DNA of 64,000 bases. Origin: Mycolicibacterium rufum. Its GTDB lineage: Bacteria > Actinomycetota > Actinomycetes > Mycobacteriales > Mycobacteriaceae. A program made the translations under genes and the position numbers. A model generated the notes under the pieces. It saw nothing but the letters and a program-made list of their open reading frames with translations. It ran no database searches and had not been told where the DNA came from. Location: NCBI RefSeq assembly GCF_022374875.2, contig NZ_CP092427.2, forward strand, positions 5,208,001-5,272,000, read 5' to 3'. Positions 19,992 through 29,813 of this stretch are shown here, piece by piece (positions within the stretch are counted from its first letter, which is position 1; each line of letters starts with the position of its first letter).

Positions 19992-21488
19992 TCAGGCCTT
20001 GCGCACGGCCTTCTCCAGCTCCTTCAGCGCGTCCTCGACCTGCTCTTCGCAGCGCACCGCGAGGTCGTGTTCCTGCTGATAGAGCAGCCCGTAGGTGAAC
20101 GTGTCCTCGCCGGCGGCATGAGCCAGCTCGGCCTGCCGACTCAGATGCGACCGGCTCACCACGCTGTCCTGGTGATCGCCCAGCAGCGACTGAATCGACT
20201 TGGCCCGATCGGCGACCTTGCCCTGCCCGGTCGCCGCCGCGGTGTAACGCAGCTGCTTGGCACGCTTGCGGATGCGGTGCAGCGCCTCGTCGACGTGCTC
20301 GTCCTGCTCGTCGGCGGCGATGCGCGCCTTCTTCGCCGCCTTGCGAACTCGCTTGTAGGCCGAATCGATCGTGACGTCGGCCCGCTCTTCGCCCGGCGCG
20401 GGCGGCGGCGGTTCGGCCGTCACCAACTCCTCCAGCGCGTCGAGCAGCCGGAAGTAGCGCGGCGACCGCATCGCCGTCAGCGACCGCTTCCACCCGGTCT
20501 GGTATCTCTTCTTCGCTCCCTCGACGAGGCGCTCCCGCACCGGACCGCGCACCACCGCGTCGGGCAGCCCGTCGAGCGCACGCTCATACCGCTCGGCCAG
20601 CACCTCCGCGTCGCGCGCGATCCCCAGGACACCGGCCAACTCTCGCAGTTCGGCGAGAACCCAGTGGTCGTCGGAGATCCCGAACGCGCCCTCCGAGGAC
20701 TGCAGCAGACTGCGGATCTTGCGCGTCGTCACCCGCATCTGGTGCACCGAGTCGTAGACGTCCGAGCGGACGGCGCGATCCCACTCGATCAACTGCGCGA
20801 CCTGCTCGGCGACCGCGCGGTGCACCGGATCGCTGAGCGCGGCGGAAGACTCGTCGCCGTCGTCTTCGGATCCGAGCACGCGCGCCAGCTTCGAGCCGTG
20901 CCCGGCGGGGCGTGCGCCGGCGTCGATCAGCCGCCGAGTCAGCGGCTTTAAGAGGTCACGGTCGGCGCCCTCGGCGAGTTCCAGTTCCCACTCGCGCCAC
21001 TGCTGCTCGTCGCCGCCGACGGCGCTGGCCGTCACCTGGTCGTCGCAGAACTCGGCCACCGCCGAGCCGTCGGCGCCGTAGAGCATCACCACGCTGCGCG
21101 CGGTGCTGATCCGCGCCACCGGCGCCAGTCCGCGCTCCCGGACGATCGCGAGCACGACGTCGCGGAGGGTGTCGGGCACCTGCGGATGCGCCGGGGAGCC
21201 GTCCTCCAGCGGTGCGCGAACCTCGGTCCGGCTGTCCGGCCCCGCGGGCAGCTTCAGGTGCCAGCCGGCGTCGGTGCCCCCCGTGCGGCGCCGCAGCGTG
21301 ATGCGATGCCGGGCCAGGTCGTGATCCGATGTGTCGTAGTAGACAGCGTCGAGTGACTGTGACGCCGACCGCTCGACGCGGGACACCGCGGTCAGTCCCT
21401 CGAAGGACGGGCTGACGGCCGAGTCGACCACGTCGAACTTGCGCTCGGTCTCGGTGTACCTGGACGTTTCGGGCGATCGGGCTGGCAT
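19992..21488 (-). CDS. CYTH and CHAD domain-containing protein
   Basis: A 498-residue protein equivalent to Rv2226. The N-terminal ~200 residues are a CYTH (triphosphate tunnel) domain with its ETERK motif (TETERKFDVV) and alternating charged strands (RHRITLRRRTGG). The C-terminal ~290 residues are a helical CHAD domain rich in His/Arg/Lys (VHQMRVTTRKIRS; LHRIRKRAKQLRY). Both bind phosphate-rich ligands, and CHAD proteins are known to associate with polyphosphate granules. ATG 21488 is used because GAAGG lies five bases upstream; ATG 21509 is the alternative. It converges on rnpB. Confidence 0.92.
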   Translation of the reverse strand: MPARSPETSRYTETERKFDVVDSAVSPSFEGLTAVSRVERSASQSLDAVYYDTSDHDLARHRITLRRRTGGTDAGWHLKLPAGPDSRTEVRAPLEDGSPAHPQVPDTLRDVVLAIVRERGLAPVARISTARSVVMLYGADGSAVAEFCDDQVTASAVGGDEQQWREWELELAEGADRDLLKPLTRRLIDAGARPAGHGSKLARVLGSEDDGDESSAALSDPVHRAVAEQVAQLIEWDRAVRSDVYDSVHQMRVTTRKIRSLLQSSEGAFGISDDHWVLAELRELAGVLGIARDAEVLAERYERALDGLPDAVVRGPVRERLVEGAKKRYQTGWKRSLTAMRSPRYFRLLDALEELVTAEPPPPAPGEERADVTIDSAYKRVRKAAKKARIAADEQDEHVDEALHRIRKRAKQLRYTAAATGQGKVADRAKSIQSLLGDHQDSVVSRSHLSRQAELAHAAGEDTFTYGLLYQQEHDLAVRCEEQVEDALKELEKAVRKA

Positions 21489-21628
21489 GGGCACCTTCGT
21501 TTCGGGCATCGCGGGGGACCCAAGATTGCCACACCGAAGTGAACCGCAAGCACGACGCCGTGATCGAACCGATACCGACACGACACCGAATGCGGGCGAC
21601 CTACGCGAGCTTTCCCCGGCGTCACTCT

Positions 21629-21634
21629 TATAAT
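21629..21634 (+). promoter_or_regulatory. Consensus -10 element (TATAAT), likely leaderless
   Basis: A perfect TATAAT ends six bases before ATG 21641 of the acyl-AMP ligase, so transcription should begin at or next to the start codon. It is the strongest -10 in the window. Confidence 0.75.
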
Positions 21635-21640
21635 TCTCTT

Positions 21641-23422
21641 ATGAGTCCAGAGATGCGGCTCCACGACTATCTCGATGCCGACGGCAATATCGAGATTCCG
21701 GCCGGAGTCACGCTGACGTCGTTCCTCGATCGGCACGCCGAACAGGCGGGTGACGCCCCGGCCTACCGCTACCTCGATTTCGACCACGACCGCACGGTCG
21801 AGCTCACCTGGTCGGCGTTCCGCACCCGGCTGTGCGCCGTGGGGACCCGCCTCCAGCAGGTCACCCAGCCCGGCGACCGCATCGCCATCCTCGCCCCGCA
21901 GGGCGTGGACTACGTGGTCGGGTTCTTCGCCGCGATCCAGGCCGGCGCCATCGCGGTGCCCCTGTTCGCCGCGGAACTGCCCGGCCACACCGAACGCCTC
22001 CACGCGGTCCTCGACGACGCCCGGCCCACGGTGGTGCTGACCACCACCGCCGCCGCGGAGCCGGTCCGCGAATTCCTGCGCACCGTGCCGCGGGCGCAGC
22101 GGCCCCGCATCATCGCCGTCGACGCCGTCCCCGACGCGATCGGTCGCGACTTCGTGGCTGCGCCGGTGGCGACCGACGACATCGCCTACCTGCAGTACAC
22201 GTCGGGATCGACCCGCACGCCGGCCGGTGTCGAGATCACCCACCGCGGCGCCTGCACGAACGTCGTGCAGATGATCGAGTCGGTCGGCCTGGACTGGAAC
22301 ACCCGCAGCGTGAGCTGGCTGCCGCTGTTCCACGACATGGGTCTGCTGATGATCATGTTCCCGGCCCTGCTCGGCGCCCACATCACGCTGATGTCGCCGG
22401 TCGCGTTCGTGCGACGGCCCTACCGCTGGATCCGCGAACTGGGTGCCTCGGACCGGCCGACGTTCGCCGCTGCGCCGAACTTCGCGTTCGATCTCGCCGC
22501 CCAGCGCGGCCTGCCGCCCGCCGGCGAGGCGCTGGACCTGAGCAACGTGGCCGGCCTGATCAACGGATCCGAACCGGTCAGCATGGCGTCGGTCGACACG
22601 TTCACCGCCGCGTTCGCGCCCTACGGGCTGAAGCCGTCGGCCATCAAGCCGTCCTACGGCATGGCCGAGGCGACGCTGTTCGTCTCCACCACCGAACCCG
22701 GCTCCGCGCCCGCCGCGGTGCACATGGACCGCACAGCGCTGAGCCGCGGAGAGGTCGTGCGCGTCGGCGCCGACGACCCGAACGCCGTGGCCGGGGTTTC
22801 CTGCGGGCGCATCGCCCGCAGCCAGTGGGCGGTGATCGTCGACGCGAAGACCGAGTGCGAGCTGCCGGACGGCCGCGTCGGCGAGATCTGGTTGCACGGC
22901 GACAACATCGGCCGCGGCTACTGGGGCCGCACCGAGGAAACCGAGCTGACCTTCCACAACAAGCTGCAGTCCCGGCTGGCGCAGGCCAGCCACGCCGAGG
23001 GCGCTCCCGAGAGCGCCCTGTGGCTGCGCACCGGCGACCTCGGCGTCTACATCGACGGGCAGCTGTACATCATCGGCCGCGTCAAGGACCTGGTGATCGT
23101 CGACGGCCGCAACCACTACCCGCAGGACATCGAGGCCACCGTCTCCGAGGCGTCGACCGCGGTGCGGTCCGGATTCGTCACCGCCTTCTCGGTGCCGGGC
23201 GTCGGCCGAGAAGAAGTGGTGATCGTCGCCGAACGCGCACCCGGCGCCGGCCGTGCCGAGGCGGCGCCCATCGTCGAGGCCATCCGCGCCGCGGTGTCAC
23301 GACGCCACGCCATCCCGCTGGCAGATGTGAAACTCGTTGCCGCGGGGGCTATTCCGCGGACCACCAGTGGGAAGCTGGCGCGCAGCGCCTGCCGCGCACG
23401 GTATCTCGAGGGCAGCATCTGA
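21641..23422 (+). CDS. Fatty acyl-AMP ligase, FadD32-like
   Basis: A 593-residue long-chain fatty acyl-AMP ligase (FAAL). It activates a fatty acid as acyl-adenylate and, in this group, passes it to a carrier protein of a polyketide synthase rather than to CoA. Motifs: P-loop YTSGSTRTPAG at about 186-196, LPLFHDMGL, NGSEPVS, YGMAEATLF, and the C-terminal RTTSGKLARS. It closely resembles FadD32, but fadD32 normally sits beside pks13, and no carrier gene is next to this copy. I recall no gene here in M. tuberculosis. ATG 21641 (MSPEMRLHDYL) is placed just after TATAAT. Confidence 0.9.
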   Translation: MSPEMRLHDYLDADGNIEIPAGVTLTSFLDRHAEQAGDAPAYRYLDFDHDRTVELTWSAFRTRLCAVGTRLQQVTQPGDRIAILAPQGVDYVVGFFAAIQAGAIAVPLFAAELPGHTERLHAVLDDARPTVVLTTTAAAEPVREFLRTVPRAQRPRIIAVDAVPDAIGRDFVAAPVATDDIAYLQYTSGSTRTPAGVEITHRGACTNVVQMIESVGLDWNTRSVSWLPLFHDMGLLMIMFPALLGAHITLMSPVAFVRRPYRWIRELGASDRPTFAAAPNFAFDLAAQRGLPPAGEALDLSNVAGLINGSEPVSMASVDTFTAAFAPYGLKPSAIKPSYGMAEATLFVSTTEPGSAPAAVHMDRTALSRGEVVRVGADDPNAVAGVSCGRIARSQWAVIVDAKTECELPDGRVGEIWLHGDNIGRGYWGRTEETELTFHNKLQSRLAQASHAEGAPESALWLRTGDLGVYIDGQLYIIGRVKDLVIVDGRNHYPQDIEATVSEASTAVRSGFVTAFSVPGVGREEVVIVAERAPGAGRAEAAPIVEAIRAAVSRRHAIPLADVKLVAAGAIPRTTSGKLARSACRARYLEGSI

Positions 23423-23434
23423 TCCGGCGGGCGT

Positions 23435-23440
23435 TACAGT
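23435..23440 (+). promoter_or_regulatory. -10 element (TACAGT) for the crotonase gene
   Basis: TACAGT ends seven bases before GTG 23448, suggesting the gene has its own leaderless start besides readthrough from the ligase. Confidence 0.5.
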
Positions 23441-23447
23441 CCGGTGT

Positions 23448-24227
23448 GTGACTGACTACCAGACGATTGCCTTCGAGCGCTCCGGCGCGGTCGCCCGGAT
23501 CACGCTGAACCGGCCCGACGCCGCGAACGGCATGAACGCCGCCATGACCCGGGAGCTCGCCGACGCGGCCGCGCGGTGCGACGACCCCGCGACCAAGGTC
23601 GTGGTGCTCACCGGCTCCGGACGGTTCTTCTGCGCGGGAGGTGACCTCAAGGAGTTCGCGTCGGCGCCCAGCCGCGGTCGTCACCTCAAGGGGGTCGCCG
23701 ACGACCTGCACCGCGCCATCTCGACCTTCGCCCGCATGGACGCCGTCGTCATCACGGCCGTCAACGGGGCCGCGGCCGGCGCGGGTTTCTCGCTCGCCGT
23801 CACCGGCGACCTCGTCCTCGCCGCCGAATCCGCGTCGTTCACGATGGCCTACACCCGCGTCGGGCTCAGTCCCGACGGCAGTGCCACCTACCACCTCCCG
23901 CGGCTCATCGGCGTCGCGAGGACCAAGCAGTTGATGCTGACCAACCGCACGCTGACCGCGGCGCAGGCGCTGGATTGGGGTCTGGTCGCCGAGGTTCTGC
24001 CCGCCGAGGATCTCTCCGCGCGCGCCGACGAACTCGCCACCGCGATGGTCGGCACGGCGGCCGGATCCAACGGGGGAGTCAAGGCGCTGCTGCTCGACAG
24101 CTTCAGCCGCGGACTCGAGGAGCAGATGGAACTCGAGGGCCGGTTGATCGCCCACCGGGCCGAGACGGCCGACGGGCGCGAAGGCGTGGACGCGTTCCTC
24201 GCGAAACGCGCGCCGGAGTTCGCCTAG
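23448..24227 (+). CDS. Enoyl-CoA hydratase/isomerase family protein (PaaG-like)
   Basis: A 259-residue crotonase-fold protein. The CoA oxyanion-hole motifs are [10 protein letters not shown] (about residues 63-72) and [10 protein letters not shown]. The first hydratase glutamate is replaced by Ser in GAGFSLA, and the second position is Asp in [14 protein letters not shown], as in PaaG-type enoyl-CoA isomerases. So double-bond isomerisation is more likely than hydration. GTG 23448 is 25 bases after the FadD32-like ligase, and the pair is probably functionally linked. The stop overlaps panB by four bases. Confidence 0.88.
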   Translation: MTDYQTIAFERSGAVARITLNRPDAANGMNAAMTRELADAAARCDDPATKVVVLTGSGRFFCAGGDLKEFASAPSRGRHLKGVADDLHRAISTFARMDAVVITAVNGAAAGAGFSLAVTGDLVLAAESASFTMAYTRVGLSPDGSATYHLPRLIGVARTKQLMLTNRTLTAAQALDWGLVAEVLPAEDLSARADELATAMVGTAAGSNGGVKALLLDSFSRGLEEQMELEGRLIAHRAETADGREGVDAFLAKRAPEFA

Positions 24228-25066
24228 AAGGAGTGCTCCTCGGCGGGGAACGCGCCGCTGGCCACCTCGCGCGCGTAATCGGCTGCAGCGCGGCGCAATT
24301 CGTCGCCGACGGCGCCGAAACGCTTGACGAACTTCGCCGTCCGGCCGTTGGTCATCCCGGCCATGTCCTGCCACACCAGGACCTGCGCGTCGCAGTTGGG
24401 GCCCGCGCCGATGCCGACGGTGGGGATGGTGAGCTTGCCGGTGATCTGGGTGGCCAATTCGGCGGGCATCATCTCCATCACCACCGCGAACGCGCCGGCC
24501 TCCTGCACGGCGATCGCGTCGTGGATGGTCTGCTCGGCGGCGTCGCCACGGCCCTGCACCTTGAACCCGCCCAGCCCGTTGACGCTCTGCGGGGTGAAGC
24601 CGATGTGCGCCATGACCGGGATGCCGGCGGCGGTGACGGTCGCGATCTGATCGGCGACCCGCTCGCCGCCCTCGAGCTTGACCGCGTGCGCGCCGGACTC
24701 CTTGAGGAACCGGGTCGCGGTGGCCAGGGCCTGCGCCGGGCCCGCCTCGTAGCTGCCGAACGGGAGGTCGGCCACCACCAGCGCGTGCGGTGCGCCCCGC
24801 ACCACGCCGCGCACCAGGGGGATCAGCTCATCGATGGTCACCGGCACGGTGGTGTCGTAGCCGTAGACGACGTTCGCGGCGGAATCGCCCACCAGCAGCA
24901 CCGGGATCTCGGCCTCGTCGAACACCGCGGCGGTGGAGTAGTCGTACGCGGTCAGCATCGCCCATTTGTGGCCTTCGGACTTCCACTTGGCGAGGTGATG
25001 GGTGCGGACCCGCGTGCGAGGCGCACCAGCGCCGGCGGCAGCACCGTAGACGGTCTGTTCAGACAT
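24224..25066 (-). CDS. panB: 3-methyl-2-oxobutanoate hydroxymethyltransferase PanB
   Basis: PanB makes ketopantoate from 2-oxoisovalerate and methylene-tetrahydrofolate, the first step of pantothenate and CoA synthesis. The 280-residue protein has the full TIM-barrel signature: [30 protein letters not shown] with the Mg-binding Asp, VKLEGG, HIGFTPQ, and the catalytic Glu region [26 protein letters not shown] is also canonical. It stands alone between convergent crotonase and divergent acyltransferase genes, as panB (Rv2225) stands next to Rv2224c in M. tuberculosis. The 157-base gap before the next gene holds promoters only. Confidence 0.97.
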   Translation of the reverse strand: MSEQTVYGAAAGAGAPRTRVRTHHLAKWKSEGHKWAMLTAYDYSTAAVFDEAEIPVLLVGDSAANVVYGYDTTVPVTIDELIPLVRGVVRGAPHALVVADLPFGSYEAGPAQALATATRFLKESGAHAVKLEGGERVADQIATVTAAGIPVMAHIGFTPQSVNGLGGFKVQGRGDAAEQTIHDAIAVQEAGAFAVVMEMMPAELATQITGKLTIPTVGIGAGPNCDAQVLVWQDMAGMTNGRTAKFVKRFGAVGDELRRAAADYAREVASGAFPAEEHSF

Positions 25067-25211
25067 CGTTGTCCCCTACAGGGTCGTCGTTTCGGATCCT
25101 CGAGGCCGCTCCGGGTCCCCGTGTTCCGCTGACCCGCCCAGTCTGCCACCACGTCACCGGAAGTTGAACAACACGTTAAGTGGATTTGCTCACACCGGCG
25201 GGCGCCGCGCA

Positions 25212-25217
25212 TACGAT
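25212..25217 (+). promoter_or_regulatory. -10 element (TACGAT) for the WS/DGAT gene
   Basis: TACGAT ends six bases before ATG 25224, fitting a leaderless start. The region back to panB is otherwise without visible genes. Confidence 0.5.
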
Positions 25218-25223
25218 CGGCGG

Positions 25224-26615
25224 ATGCAACGGCTCAGCGGGCTCGACGCCAGTTTCCTGTACCTCGAGACCGCGGCCCAGCCGTTGCACGTGTGCTCGAT
25301 CCTCGAACTCGACACCTCGACGATGCCGGGTGGTTACACGTTCGAACGCCTGCGCGATCTGCTGGCCGAACGCATCCGGGCGATGCCGGAGTTCCGCGAA
25401 CGGATCGCCGACAACCGTTTCAACCTCGACCATCCGGTGTGGGTGGACGACAAGGACTTTGACGTCGACCGACATCTGCACCGGATCGGTCTGCCGTCCC
25501 CGGGCGGTCGGCGCGAACTCGCCGACATCTGTGGGCACATCGCCTCGCTGCCGTTGGACCGGACCCGGCCGCTGTGGGAGATGTGGGTGATCGAGAACGT
25601 CGGCGGCACGGATGCGCACGACGGCGGCCGCATCGCGGTGATGACCAAGGTGCACCACGCCGCGGTGGACGGCGTGACCGGCGCCAACCTGATGTCCAAG
25701 CTGTGCACCACCGAACCCGACGCGCCGGCGCCCGAACCCGTCGACGGTCCGGGCGGGGGCAGTGACATCGAGATCGCCGTCAGCGGGGCCGTGCGCTTCG
25801 CCACGCGCCCGCTCAAGCTCGTCAACGTGGTGCCCAACACGCTGACCACCGTCATCGACACCGTCAAACGGGCGCGCACCGGCATGACGATGGCACCGCC
25901 GTTCGTCGCGCCCAAGACCGCGTTCAACGCCAACGTCACCGGACACCGCAACGTCGCGTTCGCCCAACTCGACCTCGAAGACATCAAGACCGTCAAGAAC
26001 CATTTCGGCGTCAAGGTCAACGACGTGGTGATGGCGCTGGTGTCCGGAGTGCTGCGGACCTTCCTGCTCAACCGGGGCGAACTGCCCGCCAACTCCCTGG
26101 TCGCCATGGTGCCGGTGTCGGTGCACGAGAAGTCCGACCGGCCCGGGCGCAACCAGGTGTCGGGCATGTTCGCCCGGCTGGAGACCAACATCGAAGACCC
26201 CGCCGAACGGCTCAAGGCCATCGCCGAAGCCAATGCCGTTGCCAAGCAACACAGTTCGGCCATCGCGGCGACGCTGCTGCAGGACTGGACCCAGTTCGCC
26301 GCGCCCGCGGTGTTCGGCACCGCGATGCGCGTCTACGCCAGCAGCCGGCTCAGCGGCGCCCGGCCGGTGCACAACCTGGTGGTGTCCAACGTGCCCGGCC
26401 CGCAGGGGCGGCTCTACATGCTCGGCTGCGGGGTCGAGGCGATGTATCCGCTCGGCCCGATCTTCCACGGCTCGGGGCTGAACATGACCGTGATGTCGCT
26501 GTCGGGCAACCTCGACGTGGGCATCGTGTCGTGCCCGGAACTGCTTCCCGACCTGTGGGACATGGCCGACGACTTCGACGTCGCGCTGGCCGAACTGCTC
26601 GCCGCGACCCGGTAG
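25224..26615 (+). CDS. Wax ester synthase / diacylglycerol acyltransferase
   Basis: A 463-residue member of the bacterial WS/DGAT (Tgs) family, which makes triacylglycerol or wax esters from acyl-CoA. The catalytic HHxxxDG is HHAAVDG at residues 144-150; the C-terminal PLGPIFHGSGLNM and NVPGPQGRLYMLG are family motifs. The ATG at 25224 (MQRLSGLDASFLYLE) is the family start; a longer frame from 25164 would include only the promoter region. Mycobacteria carry many paralogues, and I do not assign a tgs number. Its place beside acyl-AMP ligase, crotonase and CaeA makes this a lipid-handling region. Confidence 0.94.
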   Translation: MQRLSGLDASFLYLETAAQPLHVCSILELDTSTMPGGYTFERLRDLLAERIRAMPEFRERIADNRFNLDHPVWVDDKDFDVDRHLHRIGLPSPGGRRELADICGHIASLPLDRTRPLWEMWVIENVGGTDAHDGGRIAVMTKVHHAAVDGVTGANLMSKLCTTEPDAPAPEPVDGPGGGSDIEIAVSGAVRFATRPLKLVNVVPNTLTTVIDTVKRARTGMTMAPPFVAPKTAFNANVTGHRNVAFAQLDLEDIKTVKNHFGVKVNDVVMALVSGVLRTFLLNRGELPANSLVAMVPVSVHEKSDRPGRNQVSGMFARLETNIEDPAERLKAIAEANAVAKQHSSAIAATLLQDWTQFAAPAVFGTAMRVYASSRLSGARPVHNLVVSNVPGPQGRLYMLGCGVEAMYPLGPIFHGSGLNMTVMSLSGNLDVGIVSCPELLPDLWDMADDFDVALAELLAATR

Positions 26616-26678
26616 TCACCTCCGGCCCGAACCGCGCCTCGCCAGCGGCGATGGGACTTCATGGCAGCATGTGGAGCC

Positions 26679-28214
26679 ATGAAGTACACGACCGGGATCG
26701 CAAGACCCGGCCTCATCCTCACCGCGGTGATCCTGCTCCTCGCCGGCTGCAGCACGATGGTGGACGGCCGCGCCGTGATCTCGGTGCCGCGTCCCGGCTC
26801 GCCGATCCAGTGGGCGGCGTGCGAACTCGCCGGCCCGTCGGACCGCTCGCGGATCCCGGCCGGCGCCGAATGTGGCCTGCTCTCCGTGCCGGTGAATTGG
26901 GACAACGCCGACAGCGCCGACGGCGCCGTCGCACGGATCGCGGTCGTGCGGTTCAAGGCGACCGGCGACAAGATCGGGTCACTCATCGTCAACCCGGGCG
27001 GCCCCGGCGAATCGGGCGTCAACGCCGCGGCGTCGATGATCGCGACGCTGCCCGAGGAGCTGCGGCAGCGCTTCGACCTGGTCGGCTTCGACCCGCGCGG
27101 CGTCGCGAACTCGTCGCCGGCGGTGTGGTGCAACAGTGACGCCGACAACGACCGGTTGCGCGCCGACAACGTCGTCGCCTACACCCCCGAAGGCGTCGCG
27201 CACATCGAGAAGCTCACCAAGGAGTTCGTGCAGCGCTGCGTCGACAAGATGGGCAAGGACTTCCTCGCCAACGTCGGAACCACAAGCGTGGTCAAGGATC
27301 TCGACGCGATCCGCAAAGCACTCGGGGACGAGAAGCTGACCTACCTCGGCTACTCCTACGGCACCCGCATCGGCGCCGGCTACGCCGAGGCCTACCCGGA
27401 CAAGGTCCGCGCGATGATCCTCGACGGCGCCGTCGACCCGAACGCCGACCCGTTCGAGGCCGACATCCGCCAGGCCGCGGCGTTCCAGAAGGCGTTCGAC
27501 GACTACGCCGCCGACTGCGCCAAGGACGACAACTGCCCGTTGGGCACCGACCCGGCCAAGGCCGTCGAGGTCTACCAGCAGCTGGTGTGGCCGTTGGTGG
27601 ACAAACCGGCTCAGACCAGCGACCCCCGCGGGCTGAGCTACTCCGACGCCGTGGTGGGCACCATCCTGCCGCTCTACTCGCCGAACCTGTGGCGGCATCT
27701 GACGCAGGCGCTCACCGAGATCAAGCAGGGCCGCGGCGACACCATGCTGTCGCTGGCCGACCTGTACATGGGTCGCGACGCGCAGGGCCACTACAACAAC
27801 TCCACCGATGTGCGCGTCGCGGTCAACTGTGTCGACAAGCCGGCGATCACCGACCGGGCCACGCTCGTCGAGCAGGACCGCCGGATGCGGGAAGTCGCAC
27901 CGTTCATGAGCTACGGCGACTTCACCGGCTACGCGCCGCTGGGTACCTGCGCGGTGTGGCCGGTGCCGCCCACCAGCGAACGGCACGAGATCAAGGCGAC
28001 CGGGCTGCCGCCGATCCTGGTGGTCTCGACCACCAACGATCCCGCGACGCCGTACCAGGCGGGCGTGGACCTGGCCAAGCAACTCGGCGGCACCCTGCTC
28101 ACCTTCGACGGCACCCAGCACACCGTCGCGTTGCAGGGCGACGCCTGCGTCGACGACATCGCGACCCGCTACCTCGTCGATGTGACGGTGCCGCCGCCGG
28201 ACACCCGGTGCTGA
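26679..28214 (+). CDS. caeA: CaeA/Hip1-type serine hydrolase lipoprotein
   Basis: A 511-residue exported alpha/beta hydrolase equivalent to Rv2224c (CaeA, Hip1), a cell-envelope serine protease/esterase that in M. tuberculosis cleaves GroEL2. A signal peptide ends in lipobox LAGC (Cys24). The nucleophile elbow is GYSYG with Ser226; NPGGPGESG near residue 103 supplies the oxyanion region. The C-terminal STTNDPATPYQ and GTQHTV hold the Asp and His. This is the TAP (tripeptidyl aminopeptidase) family. ATG 26679 (MKYTTG) follows a 63-base gap. A second paralogue follows directly. Confidence 0.95.
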   Translation: MKYTTGIARPGLILTAVILLLAGCSTMVDGRAVISVPRPGSPIQWAACELAGPSDRSRIPAGAECGLLSVPVNWDNADSADGAVARIAVVRFKATGDKIGSLIVNPGGPGESGVNAAASMIATLPEELRQRFDLVGFDPRGVANSSPAVWCNSDADNDRLRADNVVAYTPEGVAHIEKLTKEFVQRCVDKMGKDFLANVGTTSVVKDLDAIRKALGDEKLTYLGYSYGTRIGAGYAEAYPDKVRAMILDGAVDPNADPFEADIRQAAAFQKAFDDYAADCAKDDNCPLGTDPAKAVEVYQQLVWPLVDKPAQTSDPRGLSYSDAVVGTILPLYSPNLWRHLTQALTEIKQGRGDTMLSLADLYMGRDAQGHYNNSTDVRVAVNCVDKPAITDRATLVEQDRRMREVAPFMSYGDFTGYAPLGTCAVWPVPPTSERHEIKATGLPPILVVSTTNDPATPYQAGVDLAKQLGGTLLTFDGTQHTVALQGDACVDDIATRYLVDVTVPPPDTRC

Positions 28215-28286
28215 CCCGGTAACAGCCCGGTCACCGTTGGGTCCCGGGGCGAGCCCGTCGTGCCGGGGCGTGACAGCATGGTCGCC

Positions 28287-29768
28287 ATGTGGCGGGTGGG
28301 ACGGGCGATTGCGGCTGTGTGCGTGTTGACGGTTGCGCTCTGCCCGCCGGCCCAGGCGGCGCCGAGTACGGCGTGGGGCTCGTGCGCAGGCGTGGTCGAC
28401 GACGCGTCGCGGATCCCCACCGCGCAGTGCACCACCGTGTCGGTACCGGTCGACTACGCCAAACCCGATGGCGCACAAGCACAATTGGCGGTCATCAAGG
28501 TGCCCGCCAGCGGCAGGCGGCTCGGCGTGCTGATGGTCAACCCTGGCGGTCCGGGCGCCTCGGCGGTCGACACCGTCGCCGACATGGGGGGCGACCTCGC
28601 CGGTTCGCCGATCCTGCAGCAGTTCGATCTCGTCGGCATCGATCCGCGCGGTGTGGGGCACTCGACCCCGCAGTTGCGGTGCCGCAGCGATGCGCAATTC
28701 GACGCCTACCGCACCCAGCCGATGACCGACTACAGCCCCGCCGGTGTCGCCCAGATCGAAGGCGTGCTGCGCGATTTCGCCGGCGAGTGCCTGACGAACA
28801 TGGGCCCGGACTTCCTCGCCAACATCGGCACCGCGGCGGCCGTGCGCGACATGGACGCTGTGCGCGAGGCGCTCGGCGAGGCGCAGATCAACTTCCTCGG
28901 CTTCTCCTACGGCACCCAACTGGGCGCCCTCTACGCCGACCGTTACCCCGACCGGGTGCGCGCGATGGTGCTCGATGGCGCAGTGGACCCGAGCCTGGAT
29001 CCCATCACCGAGAGCGTCAACCAGATGGCGGGCTTCCAGCAGGCGTTCGACAAGTACGCCGCCGATTGCGCGCAGGACGCGGAGTGCCCGCTGGGCACCG
29101 ACCCCGCCCAGTTCGTCACGCGCTACCACCAACTCATCGACCCGCTCGCCGGACGCCCCGCCGCCACCTCCGACCCGCGGGGGCTCAGCTACCAGGACGC
29201 GTTCACCGGAACCGTCTCCGGGCTGTACTCGCCGCGCTATTGGCCCTACATCACCAGCGGGCTGCTCGGGCTGGCGCGCGGCACCGACCCCATCGACCTG
29301 CTCCTGCTCGCCGACGACTATCAGCAGCGGGACCGCAACGGCCACTACAGCAACCGGCAGGACGCGTTCACCGCGATCCGCTGCGTGGACTCCGCCTATC
29401 CGACCGACCCGGCCGCGTGGGCCGACGCGGACCGGCGCATCCGGGCCGCGGCGCCGTTCTCGGCGTACGGCGGCTTCACCGGGTACGCGCCGCGCGACAT
29501 CTGCGCGCTGTGGCCGGTGCCGCCGACCCCGGTCGTCGGGACGGCCACCTCGCCCGGACCCGGCAAGGTCGTCGTCGTCTCCACCACCGGTGACCCGGCG
29601 ACGCCCTATCAGGCGGGCGTCGACCTGGCCCGCCAGATGAACGCGTCACTGATCACGTTCGAGGGCAGCCAGCACACCGTCGTGTTCAACGGCGACCAGT
29701 GCATCGACACCTCGGTCGTCAACTTCCTCATCGACTCGGTTCCGCCGCCCGCCGGACTACGGTGCTAG
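28287..29768 (+). CDS. Exported alpha/beta hydrolase (TAP family), CaeA paralogue
   Basis: A 493-residue tandem paralogue of CaeA, equivalent to Rv2223c. It has a cleavable signal peptide ending near AQA-APS and, unlike CaeA, no lipobox cysteine, so it should be released or cell-wall associated. Catalytic parts match: MVNPGGPGAS, GFSYG nucleophile, STTGDPATPYQ and GSQHTV. The shared layout shows a local duplication. The start is either ATG 28278 or ATG 28287; neither has a good ribosome-binding site, and I use the second. The substrate is unknown. Confidence 0.9.
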   Translation: MWRVGRAIAAVCVLTVALCPPAQAAPSTAWGSCAGVVDDASRIPTAQCTTVSVPVDYAKPDGAQAQLAVIKVPASGRRLGVLMVNPGGPGASAVDTVADMGGDLAGSPILQQFDLVGIDPRGVGHSTPQLRCRSDAQFDAYRTQPMTDYSPAGVAQIEGVLRDFAGECLTNMGPDFLANIGTAAAVRDMDAVREALGEAQINFLGFSYGTQLGALYADRYPDRVRAMVLDGAVDPSLDPITESVNQMAGFQQAFDKYAADCAQDAECPLGTDPAQFVTRYHQLIDPLAGRPAATSDPRGLSYQDAFTGTVSGLYSPRYWPYITSGLLGLARGTDPIDLLLLADDYQQRDRNGHYSNRQDAFTAIRCVDSAYPTDPAAWADADRRIRAAAPFSAYGGFTGYAPRDICALWPVPPTPVVGTATSPGPGKVVVVSTTGDPATPYQAGVDLARQMNASLITFEGSQHTVVFNGDQCIDTSVVNFLIDSVPPPAGLRC

Positions 29769-29801
29769 CAGCGCTGTAACACAGAATTAACAGGCGGAAC
29801 C

Positions 29802-29807
29802 TACGCT
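29802..29807 (+). promoter_or_regulatory. -10 element (TACGCT) for glnA2
   Basis: TACGCT ends six bases before ATG 29814. It suggests a leaderless glnA2 transcript independent of the hydrolase genes. Confidence 0.45.
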
Positions 29808-29813
29808 TCGGGC

